Origin: Viridibacterium sediminicola
GTDB taxonomy: Bacteria > Pseudomonadota > Gammaproteobacteria > Burkholderiales > Rhodocyclaceae
Direction: 5' to 3'
DNA length: 64,000 nt
Assembly: GCF_039631295.1 (NCBI RefSeq)
Contig: NZ_JBDIVE010000001.1
Location: 620,001-684,000 of the forward strand
Part shown: positions 51,283 to 58,897 of the stretch, piece by piece
Position numbering within the stretch: position 1 is the first letter of the stretch
How the letters are laid out: each line of letters begins with the position of its first letter
The notes under the pieces: model-generated
Told to the model about the DNA's origin: nothing
The model's input: only the letters and a program-made list of their open reading frames with translations
Database searches by the model: none
Program-made: the position numbers and the translations under genes

Positions 51283-51467
51283 TGTGTACCCCCGGATTTT
51301 GTGAGCTTGAGCCGAACCGCGAAACCTCCCCGACGAGGACATAGGCATGCGCCCTCGCAACTGTTAACTGGTATCGACATGTTTAGAGGGGACTTGAGCT
51401 GCACGCGGGCGGCGCGCCCGACGCCTCCCGTAGAACGCGCCAGCTAGCGGTGCAGCAGCAAGGCAAT

Positions 51468-51482
51468 GCACCACCACAGTGC
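51468..51482. promoter_or_regulatory. NtrC-like binding site
   Basis: GCAC-N7-GTGC, the core of the NtrC enhancer palindrome. Its centre lies about 84 bp upstream of the predicted sigma-54 transcription start. Confidence 0.65.
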
Positions 51483-51532
51483 CAACACGAAGCACGGGCC
51501 GCACACAAATAGGACAAACAAAGGCATCAATC

Positions 51533-51548
51533 TGGCACAAATCACGCA
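51533..51548 (+). promoter_or_regulatory. Sigma-54 promoter of the ammonium transporter gene
   Basis: TGGCACAAATCACGCA: the -24 GG and -12 GC are separated by exactly 10 bp, and TGGCAC is the ideal -24 element. The -12 element ACGCA is weaker than TTGCA. The predicted start is near 51559, 66 nt before the ATG. Confidence 0.75.
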
Positions 51549-51624
51549 AACCATTGTTTTGTATAGGCACATAACTGGTGCGTTTTGTGCTTTCTGCTCC
51601 GTCACTGTGCAATACGGAGTTTTC

Positions 51625-52830
51625 ATGGAACAAATCAAGACCACCAGTGACGTTCTTTTCATCCTGCTTGGCGCCATCATGGTGTTATCGATGCATGCGG
51701 GCTTTGCCTTTCTGGAGCTCGGAACGGTTCGCAAGAAAAACCAGGTCAATGCCCTGGTCAAGATCCTCGTCGACTTCTGTGTGTCGACCCTCGCCTACTT
51801 CTTCGTCGGCTACGGCATCGCCTACGGCGTGCATTTCATGGTCAGCGCGCAAAGCCTGGCGCTCAACAGCGGTTACGAGCTGGTGAAGTTCTTCTTCCTG
51901 CTCACCTTTGCGGCGGCGATTCCGGCCATCATCTCCGGCGGCATTGCCGAGCGTGCGCGCTTTGCGCCGCAGCTGGCCGCCACCGCGCTGCTGGTCGGCC
52001 TGGTCTACCCCTTCTTTGAAGGCATCGCCTGGAACGACCAGCTCGGCCTGCAAGCCTGGCTGCTGCAGAGCTTCGGTGCGAAATTCCACGACTTCGCCGG
52101 CAGCGTGGTGGTGCACGCCGTCGGTGGCTGGGTTGCACTGACTGCCGTGCTGCTGCTTGGCGCGCGCCGTGGCCGCTACAACAAGGAAGGCGCCATCGCC
52201 GCTGCGCACCCGCCCTCGAACATCCCGTTCCTCGCGCTGGGCGCCTGGATCCTGATCGTCGGCTGGTTCGGCTTCAATGTGATGAGCGCGCAAAAGCTCT
52301 CGGCCATCACCGGCCTGGTCGCCCTCAACTCGCTGATGGCCATGGTCGGTGGCACCCTCGCCGCCCTGCTGCTCGGCCGCAATGACCCCGGCTTCGTGCA
52401 CAACGGCCCGCTGGCCGGCCTGGTTGCCGTCTGCGCCGGTTCGGACATCATGCATCCGCTCGGCGCCCTGGCCGTCGGCGCCGTCGCCGGCGTGCTGTTC
52501 GTGCAGATGTTCACGCTGACGCAGAACCGCTGGAAGATCGACGACGTGCTCGGCGTGTGGCCCCTGCACGGCCTCTGCGGCGCCTGGGGCGGCATCGCCG
52601 CCGGCATCTTCGGCAGCAGCGCGCTGGGCGGACTCGGCGGCGTCAGCTTCGCCAGCCAACTGATCGGCACCCTCGCCGGCATCCTCATCGCCCTCATCGG
52701 CGGCGGCGTGATCTACGGCGCCCTGCGCGCCACCGTCGGCATCCGCCTCAGCGCGGAGGAAGAATTTGAAGGCGCTGACATCACAATCCATCGCATCACG
52801 GCGACGCCGGAGCGTGAGACGAACAGCTGA
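51625..52830 (+). CDS. amt: Ammonium transporter, Amt family
   Basis: 401 residues with eleven predicted membrane helices. The two pore histidines are present in SVVVHAVGGWVAL and VWPLHGLCGAWGG. Other family motifs are HAGFAFLELGTVRKKNQ, FFEGIAWND and SGGIAERARF. It has no obvious cleavable signal peptide. The ATG of MEQIKTTSDV follows CGGAGT. A sigma-54 promoter and NtrC-type site upstream indicate induction under nitrogen limitation. The usual glnK partner gene is absent next to it, so GlnK or GlnB must be supplied from elsewhere. Confidence 0.94.
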   Translation: MEQIKTTSDVLFILLGAIMVLSMHAGFAFLELGTVRKKNQVNALVKILVDFCVSTLAYFFVGYGIAYGVHFMVSAQSLALNSGYELVKFFFLLTFAAAIPAIISGGIAERARFAPQLAATALLVGLVYPFFEGIAWNDQLGLQAWLLQSFGAKFHDFAGSVVVHAVGGWVALTAVLLLGARRGRYNKEGAIAAAHPPSNIPFLALGAWILIVGWFGFNVMSAQKLSAITGLVALNSLMAMVGGTLAALLLGRNDPGFVHNGPLAGLVAVCAGSDIMHPLGALAVGAVAGVLFVQMFTLTQNRWKIDDVLGVWPLHGLCGAWGGIAAGIFGSSALGGLGGVSFASQLIGTLAGILIALIGGGVIYGALRATVGIRLSAEEEFEGADITIHRITATPERETNS

Positions 52831-52895
52831 ACAGCCTGGCAGGGAACAATAAGTCTGTCGGGCGTGTTGTTCCGCAGGATTCGGCACACAAAGCC

Positions 52896-52932
52896 AGGCC
52901 CCGCAACACGCGTTCGCGGGGCCTTTCTTTTT
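52896..52932 (+). terminator. Rho-independent terminator after amt
   Basis: A 9-bp stem (AGGCCCCGC with GCGGGGCCT) is followed by TTCTTTTT. It lies between the convergent amt and histidine kinase genes. Confidence 0.88.
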
Positions 52933-52959
52933 GGCTGAGCAGTCGTGCAGTTCAGCTAC

Positions 52960-55900
52960 TCACGCAGCGTGCTGAGCGGTGTAGGCGACGCTGGCTTTGA
53001 TGCGCAGAGAAATGCGTGTGCCCAGGCCATGCTGCCCCTCGATCTGCAACTGCGCGTCAATGCCTTTGGCACGTTCGCGCATGCCAAGCAAGCCGAAATG
53101 GCCGGACTGCAGGGCCTGCTCGGCAATCGCCTCGGTGAGCCCGAAACCGTCATCGCTGATCGTGATCGTCAAGCATTGACGCGCGTAGTGGATGTCCACC
53201 GTCACATTCTCGGCAGCGGCATGCTTGGCGGCATTGAACAGCGCTTCACCGATGATGCAGAGGATTTCGTCGAAGATTTCCGGGCGCAGATGTCTGCTCA
53301 ACCCCTGACTGGTCAGGCTGACCTGAGTGCTGGGCGACAAGGGTAGTCCTGCGATCAGTTTGCGGACTTCATGTTCGAGGTCACTGGCATCGATCCGGCG
53401 CAGCCCCTGCACACGATCCCGACCTTCGATCAGCACCGATTCTGCACGGTCCAGCGCCTGGCTCATGGCCATCTGGGTCTGTGGGTCGTTCTGCACGCGA
53501 TTGGCAATCGACTGGAAGCGCAGAATCAGCCCCTGCACGCTCTGCAGCAAGGTGTCGTGCAATTCGCGGGCGATGCGCTCGCGCTCGCGATTGCGCGCGT
53601 AAGCCCGATCACGGGCCGCGGCGAGGATTTGCCGCACCCTCACCTGGTAGAGCCCGTACAACAGCAACAGCACCGCCACACTGGCGACGATCTTGAAGCC
53701 CAGGGATTGGGTCAGGGTCGCGGGGATTTTCAGCGTGACGCCGGCCGCCTGTTCGCTCCACAGGCCATCGTTATTGGAGGCGACGACCTCGAAACGATAG
53801 GTTCCGGGATGTAGATCGGTCAGCAGGGCATTGCGCCGGTTGTCCGGGGCACTCCATTCATCGCTGACGCCCAGGAGTCGATGCCGGAACTGGACCCGCC
53901 CCGGCACGGTCAGGCTCAGCGCGGTGAAGGCGAGGCGCACCGTGGTCGTGCCCGCCGGCAGTTCGATGTCTGACGCCGGGTCATAGACCTGCCCGCCGAC
54001 GGTGACCGAGCGCAGTAGGACTGGCGCTGGCAATGGGTTGGTCGCAAAAGCCTTGGCCGCCATGCTGAGGACGTTGCGCCGGGTCAGGAACCAGACCCGG
54101 CCATCGCCCCCAACCGCCACCTGCGGGCCAGCAGCCTTCTGCACAAAGCTGTTCATGCCATCGGCAAATCCGAAGACGCGATGCGGAATCGGAGCCTCCG
54201 GTTGCAACAGGCCTTTTGCAAGATCGCTGGATCGCAGCAGCACGATGCCTGCATCGCCGATGATCCAGGTATCGCCGTTGCGCGCCTGGGCCAGCCCATT
54301 GACCGAAGCCGCCCAGGGGTTGATCTCGCTGGACAACACGCTCGTCGCGGAGGCATCGGCCAGCGCAATCCCGCGGCTGCCGCTGACCAGCACGCCAGCA
54401 TCGGTCGGTAGCAAACCTTCGATGCCGCCAGACCTGGCGCGGGTCGAATCGAGGGCACGGAACGGCAGCTCGCCGGCCGGCGGTCGCGCACGGAACACCA
54501 CAATCGCGCGGCCATCACGATCCAGTGCCGCATTGGCGGGCAAAGAGGGGGATGGCGAGGGCTCGGGCCAGCGTTGCCAGGTGCCACCCTGCAGCCAATG
54601 CAGACCGTGCTGCAGGGCGGGCATCCAGAGTCTTCCGGAGGTGTCTTCGGCGCAGCCGAGCGCAGTGCCGGGCGGCTTGGGATAGCGCTGGACCTTGCCC
54701 GCTTCAACGCGCAAGACCTGCTTGCCAAGAAACAGCCAAACGCCATGTTCGCCCGCCATGCAAAGCGCTTCGGAAGGCGTGTCGAGCTTCATCACCGGCT
54801 TGGGCGTCTGGCCGGGCGCAATGAGATACAGCGCGCGATCGTCCGCGATATACACCATGCCATCGCGGGTCGCGGACATCTGGTAGCTGACCGGCGAGTT
54901 GGGCGGCAAGTCGGGATCCACCACCACACTGGCCGGCCGCAGCTGATCCAGCCCCAGTTCGGTACCGACCCAGACATTGCCTTCGCGGTCCTCGAACAGT
55001 GCGCGGGTCTGGTCGGAGCTCAGCCCGGCGGTCGCATCCAGCGACGCAACCCGGCGCTTGATCACCTCAGCCCTGGCAGGCGTATGGCCCGGCTCGCGGA
55101 TTCTCAGCACGCCGTTGTTGCGCGTGGTGGTCCACAGGTCGCCCTGGCGATCAAACAGCAAGCGCGTGCCGCCGACAGGGTTGGGGTGGGCGAAGAAGGT
55201 GTCGGGACTCGCCGCGCGATCCAGGGTGCGCGTGCCGTCGGCGTCGGAGATCCAGATCTGCCCGAATGCATCTTCGGCAAGGCTGGCGCGCGGCGTAGTG
55301 ACAAAGCGGGTGCTTGTGAAGTGGGTTTCGCCGGGCCGCAGATAGACCAAGGTATTCGACAGCACAACCCACAAAGTGCCATCACGGGCAATGTGCAAAT
55401 CCCACACGGGTTGCGCAGGCAAACCGCTTTCGGTGCTGAACTCATGCCACACGCCGTCATGGAAGCGCGCCAGCGTGAGCTCGCTGCGCCCGCCGCGCGC
55501 CACCCAGATGCCACCTTCGACATCTTCTTCGATGTCATTCACTTCCCTCGATGGATGCGGCATTCCGGCATCAATCAGGCGTCCCTTGCGGAACACGGCC
55601 ATGCCACGCCCCCGCGCCAGGCCGACCCACAGCTCGCCTGAGCGGGCTGCTTTCAGACTGGAGACGACCAGTTTTTCGCTGGCGCCGGTACTCAAGTGCA
55701 CCGGCTCAAACTTCACACCATCGAAATTGACCAGGCCCTCGACACCACCGATCCAGAGAAAGCCGTCGCGAGTTTGCGTGATCGAATTGATGCGGCTGGG
55801 CGCGCCACGTTCGATGGACCAGGCTTCATGCTTGAACTCCACCAAGGCGACCGGCAGAGAGGCTGCCAGGGCTGCCGCCGACGGCATGCACAGGCCGATC

Positions 55901-55980
55901 AGCCAAGCAAGCAGGAAGCCGTTGCGCGTCATCAGGGCAGCGGGGAAGGCAATGCGGATGCGCAGGGAAAGAGAAGTCAT
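52960..55980 (-). CDS. Hybrid-type sensor: beta-propeller/Y_Y_Y histidine kinase
   Basis: 1006 residues. An N-terminal signal or anchor (about 15-45) precedes periplasmic two-component-regulator propeller repeats (about 55-640; for example ITQTRDGFLWIGGVEGLVNF and EDREGNVWVGTELGLDQLRP). Next come a Y_Y_Y domain (about 690-755), one membrane helix (about 765-785), a HisKA_3 domain with phospho-His in ARELHDTLLQSVQGL, and an HATPase with FNAAKHAAAENV and GHFGLLGMRERAKG. It is a NarX/LuxR-type kinase, but no response regulator gene is nearby and none is fused, so it is an orphan. Such sensors often detect polysaccharide breakdown products; the ligand here is unknown. Confidence 0.9.
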   Translation of the reverse strand: MTSLSLRIRIAFPAALMTRNGFLLAWLIGLCMPSAAALAASLPVALVEFKHEAWSIERGAPSRINSITQTRDGFLWIGGVEGLVNFDGVKFEPVHLSTGASEKLVVSSLKAARSGELWVGLARGRGMAVFRKGRLIDAGMPHPSREVNDIEEDVEGGIWVARGGRSELTLARFHDGVWHEFSTESGLPAQPVWDLHIARDGTLWVVLSNTLVYLRPGETHFTSTRFVTTPRASLAEDAFGQIWISDADGTRTLDRAASPDTFFAHPNPVGGTRLLFDRQGDLWTTTRNNGVLRIREPGHTPARAEVIKRRVASLDATAGLSSDQTRALFEDREGNVWVGTELGLDQLRPASVVVDPDLPPNSPVSYQMSATRDGMVYIADDRALYLIAPGQTPKPVMKLDTPSEALCMAGEHGVWLFLGKQVLRVEAGKVQRYPKPPGTALGCAEDTSGRLWMPALQHGLHWLQGGTWQRWPEPSPSPSLPANAALDRDGRAIVVFRARPPAGELPFRALDSTRARSGGIEGLLPTDAGVLVSGSRGIALADASATSVLSSEINPWAASVNGLAQARNGDTWIIGDAGIVLLRSSDLAKGLLQPEAPIPHRVFGFADGMNSFVQKAAGPQVAVGGDGRVWFLTRRNVLSMAAKAFATNPLPAPVLLRSVTVGGQVYDPASDIELPAGTTTVRLAFTALSLTVPGRVQFRHRLLGVSDEWSAPDNRRNALLTDLHPGTYRFEVVASNNDGLWSEQAAGVTLKIPATLTQSLGFKIVASVAVLLLLYGLYQVRVRQILAAARDRAYARNRERERIARELHDTLLQSVQGLILRFQSIANRVQNDPQTQMAMSQALDRAESVLIEGRDRVQGLRRIDASDLEHEVRKLIAGLPLSPSTQVSLTSQGLSRHLRPEIFDEILCIIGEALFNAAKHAAAENVTVDIHYARQCLTITISDDGFGLTEAIAEQALQSGHFGLLGMRERAKGIDAQLQIEGQHGLGTRISLRIKASVAYTAQHAA

Positions 55981-56100
55981 TCAGATCGCACGGCTCGCTG
56001 CCTGGCAGCAAAGATTGCATGCCAGAAGCCGTGCACAGCAGGTGGCCAGCCGCCATCAGCCTGCCCACAGTCTTCTGGTTTGCGGATGCTCATCTAGTCA

Positions 56101-56337
56101 CTAGGACTGGCACAGCGCCAGCGACAGCCATTCCGCCGACTGCGCCCAGTCTGCGTCGGCCGCAATGGCCTCGCGCAGGAAAGCCGCCTGGGTCGCCGTC
56201 CACGGCGGCGCTTCGGGCAGCGCGCAGCCCAGCGAATCAGGCCGGTGACGCGCAATGAACGCTTCGATGTCCATGTCTGTGGAGGGCAGGCCGAGCTGAT
56301 CAAACAATTCGCTGATGCTGTGATGTCCGCGCTGCAT
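56101..56337 (-). CDS. DUF2789 family small protein
   Basis: 78 residues. The start MQRGHHSISELFDQLGLP gives the usual DUF2789 length. Family motifs are FIARHRPDSLGCALPEAPPW and QAAFLREAIAADADWAQSAE, a helical protein of unknown function found in proteobacteria. It begins 16 bp after the dps stop, so it is likely cotranscribed with the stress genes upstream. An in-frame extension upstream overlaps dps and is not coding. Confidence 0.85.
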   Translation of the reverse strand: MQRGHHSISELFDQLGLPSTDMDIEAFIARHRPDSLGCALPEAPPWTATQAAFLREAIAADADWAQSAEWLSLALCQS

Positions 56338-56353
56338 GGTGCCACCTCGTCGA

Positions 56354-56869
56354 TTAAGTACGTCCGCATTCAAACAGGAACCACGCCCGCTGCTCGGTTT
56401 CGTCGAGCCAGTTTTCCAGCAAGCTGGCACTCGCCACATCACCATGCTCATCGCATAACTCGTGAACGGCGCGCAACCAGTCAGCCAGGCGTTGGTTGTC
56501 ATCGCACAACTCCGCCAACATGCCGCTCGGCTGCACCAGATCTGCATCATTGTCGGCCAGACGCTGTAGACGCGCAATGTGGCCAATCGAGTGCAGAGTG
56601 CTGCCGCCGAGCTTGCGTACCCGCTCGGCCAGCGCGTCGGTCATCGCCAGCAGCTGGCTGGATTGCTCGTCGAGCAGCGCGTGATAGCTGGGGAACAAGG
56701 GTCCCCACATGTGCCAATGGAAATTCTTGGTCTTCAGGTACAGCGCAAATACATCGGCCAGCACCTGGTTCAAGGCCGCGCTGAGGTCCTTGCGCGCTTC
56801 TGCGCCCAAGCTATTGGGGGTGACGAGTGGCGCCTGGCGGCGACGGCGGGTAACGACGAGATCCTTCAT
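56354..56869 (-). CDS. dps: Dps family DNA-binding ferritin-like protein
   Basis: 171 residues. Dps forms a 12-mer that oxidises iron with peroxide and protects DNA. The ferroxidase-site residues are in KNFHWHMWGPLFPSYHALLD and the following ALAERVRKLGG. The N-terminal tail (VTRRRRQAPLV) is arginine-rich and could bind DNA. AAGGAG precedes the ATG. It lies 23 bp after the MFS gene within the run that also has catalase, and OxyR control is plausible. No OxyR site was identified. Confidence 0.93.
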   Translation of the reverse strand: MKDLVVTRRRRQAPLVTPNSLGAEARKDLSAALNQVLADVFALYLKTKNFHWHMWGPLFPSYHALLDEQSSQLLAMTDALAERVRKLGGSTLHSIGHIARLQRLADNDADLVQPSGMLAELCDDNQRLADWLRAVHELCDEHGDVASASLLENWLDETEQRAWFLFECGRT

Positions 56870-56892
56870 GATGAAACTCCTTTTTTGAGGGT

Positions 56893-58494
56893 TTAGAGGG
56901 AGATCAAATGACAAACCTTGGGCGGATTCGGCCCCTGATGCAGCTGCCAGACACGGCCCTGCAGCACAGCGCTGGCCTGGGAGACGCGCTGGTGCTGGCG
57001 CAGGTGCTCAGCCCATGAGCTGACCCAAAAGCATTCCACCAAGCGCTGCGGATTGGCGCTGTCCTCATACACGCCCCAGGCGCTGGCACCATCACTGCGC
57101 CGCTGGATCGACAGACTGTTGAGCACATCGACGAATGCCGCTCTGTCTGCCGGCAAAACCTGGTATTCCACCTGCACGAGTACCGGCCCACGCTGCAGCG
57201 CCAGTTCGCTGGCCCCTGGCGGCGCTGGCCAGTGCTGGCTGGCCGCCAGGCTGACCTCGCCGGAAGGGAGTGGCCAGCGACGCATCACCACAGCACTGAG
57301 CGCCAGTACCACCGCCGCCAGCAGCAAGGTGGCCGGCAGGCCTAGAGCCTGGGCAACCGCGCCCCAGCCCAGGCTACCTGCCGCCAGCGCGCCGTTGAAC
57401 ACGGTGAGATAAACCGACAGGCCGCGCCCGCGGACCCAGTCGGGCAAGATGCTTTGCGTCAGCGCGTTGAGCGTCGTCAGCGCGACGATCCAGGCCAGGC
57501 CGAGCACCAGCAGCATCAGCAATGCCAAACCTTGTGGCGGGCGCATTGCCAGGGTCGCCAGCACCGCAGCGCTGAGCAGCGCGGCCAGCAACATCAAGCC
57601 ATCCGGCGCCAGGACGTGCCGCAGGCGTGGCAGTGCCAGCGCACCGAGAATCGCCCCCAGCCCCACCGCACCGAGCATCAAGCCGTAGAAGCCGGCGGAG
57701 CCCTGCAGCAGCTGCCGCGCCACCAGCGGCAGCAAGGCCCAGGCTGCGCTGGCGCTGGCAAAGAACACCGCCGCGCGCAGCAGGACGCGGTGCAGGGCCG
57801 TTTGCGCCAGCGTAAAGCGCAGTCCGGCCTGCAATGCGCCAATGAATTGCTCGGCCAGCGGATCGGGTGCCGTGGGCGACGGGCGCCACCACAGCAGCGC
57901 AGAAATCACCAAGGCATAGCTCAGCAAATCGACGCCATAGGTCACGGCTGCGCCAAAAGCAGCGAGCAGCGCGCCACCTGCGGCCGGGCCGATGGCACGC
58001 GAGATGTTGACGCCCAGCGAATTGAGCGCCACGGCGGCACGCAGTTGGCGCCCCGATACGAGGGTTGGCACGATAGACAGCCAGGCCGGGCCCATCAATG
58101 CCGCGCCCAGCCCACCGATGAAGGTCAGCGCGAGCAGACTTTCCAGGCGCAGGGAAGCGTTGGCCGACAGCAGCATCAGCATGGCGCTGACGGCGGCCAG
58201 CAGGATTTGCACCGCAATCAGGAAACGGCGGCGGTCCAGAATATCGGACAGCACCCCGGCGGGAATCGCGAAGAGAAAAACCGGCAAGGCGGCAGCGGCC
58301 TGCACAGCCGCTACCGCAGCGGGGTTGGCGCTCAGATCGGTGGCCATCCAGCTGCTCGCCACATCGCGCATGAAGCTGCCTGTGTTGCCCAGTACGGTGG
58401 CCACCCACAGCGTCGCGAAGACCCGCTCGCGCAAGGGCTCCAGCGCCCCGACCGGCGCTTCGGACGAGTCTGCGCGTGCCTGCGGCTCAGTCAC
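56893..58494 (-). CDS. MFS transporter with C-terminal monooxygenase-like domain (EntS/MFS_3 type)
   Basis: About 533 residues. Twelve membrane helices (about 25-405) contain VLGNTGSFMRDVASSWMATD and IPAGVLSDILDRRRFLIAVQ. A soluble tail (about 420-530) reads VQVEYQVLPADRAAFVDVLN and resembles antibiotic-biosynthesis-monooxygenase folds, as in the MFS_3 family. Exporters of this group move siderophores or drugs; the substrate is unknown. The start is probably GTG at 58494 (VTEPQARADS), which overlaps the DoxX stop by 8 bp. Upstream in-frame codons are antisense-like. Confidence 0.88.
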   Translation of the reverse strand: MTEPQARADSSEAPVGALEPLRERVFATLWVATVLGNTGSFMRDVASSWMATDLSANPAAVAAVQAAAALPVFLFAIPAGVLSDILDRRRFLIAVQILLAAVSAMLMLLSANASLRLESLLALTFIGGLGAALMGPAWLSIVPTLVSGRQLRAAVALNSLGVNISRAIGPAAGGALLAAFGAAVTYGVDLLSYALVISALLWWRPSPTAPDPLAEQFIGALQAGLRFTLAQTALHRVLLRAAVFFASASAAWALLPLVARQLLQGSAGFYGLMLGAVGLGAILGALALPRLRHVLAPDGLMLLAALLSAAVLATLAMRPPQGLALLMLLVLGLAWIVALTTLNALTQSILPDWVRGRGLSVYLTVFNGALAAGSLGWGAVAQALGLPATLLLAAVVLALSAVVMRRWPLPSGEVSLAASQHWPAPPGASELALQRGPVLVQVEYQVLPADRAAFVDVLNSLSIQRRSDGASAWGVYEDSANPQRLVECFWVSSWAEHLRQHQRVSQASAVLQGRVWQLHQGPNPPKVCHLISL

Positions 58495-58897
58495 GCCGGG
58501 CCTCGCGCAGATCGTACCAAGCCACCAGCACGAAGGCGCCGACCAGGCCCAGATGCTCAAAGAAGGCATTGGTGGCCATGAAGCGCGCATCACCAGCCAT
58601 GCTCCAGAAAGGGTTGGCAATCACGCTGGCCGCCAGGGTGAACAGCGCGAGCGAGGCGGCGCCCAACCAGCGATACCAGCCTGTGAGGATCAGGCCGGAC
58701 GCGCCCAACTCCAGCAACACGACGGCCAGCGCCAGCGGCGCTGCGAACGGCAGGCCGAAGTGCTGCATCTCCGCGATGGCGCCCTCGAAGTGGATCGCCT
58801 TGCTCAGCCCACCTTGCAGGTAGGCTGAGCACAAGGCCAACAGCGCAAGGAATGGCAGCGCTTTGTGCATGGGGCAGGATGAGGCTGGCTTGCTCAT
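58487..58897 (-). CDS. DoxX family membrane protein
   Basis: 136 residues with four predicted membrane helices (about 12-30, 50-70, 75-95, 108-125). The DoxX pattern includes YLQGGLSKAIHFEGAIAEM and LLELGASGLILTGWYRWLG. DoxX-like proteins are associated with redox or thiol stress, but their biochemistry is mostly unknown. Its ATG overlaps the amidohydrolase stop (TGATG) and its own stop overlaps the MFS start, so the three are strongly coupled. Confidence 0.87.
   Translation of the reverse strand: MSKPASSCPMHKALPFLALLALCSAYLQGGLSKAIHFEGAIAEMQHFGLPFAAPLALAVVLLELGASGLILTGWYRWLGAASLALFTLAASVIANPFWSMAGDARFMATNAFFEHLGLVGAFVLVAWYDLREARRD

Larger units (their letters stand above)
51283..51624. other. 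342-bp gap upstream of the ammonium transporter
   Basis: No gene is supported. It holds the NtrC-like site at 51468-51482 and the sigma-54 promoter at 51533-51548. The leftmost 150 bp upstream of the receptor gene shows nothing clear. Confidence 0.7.
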
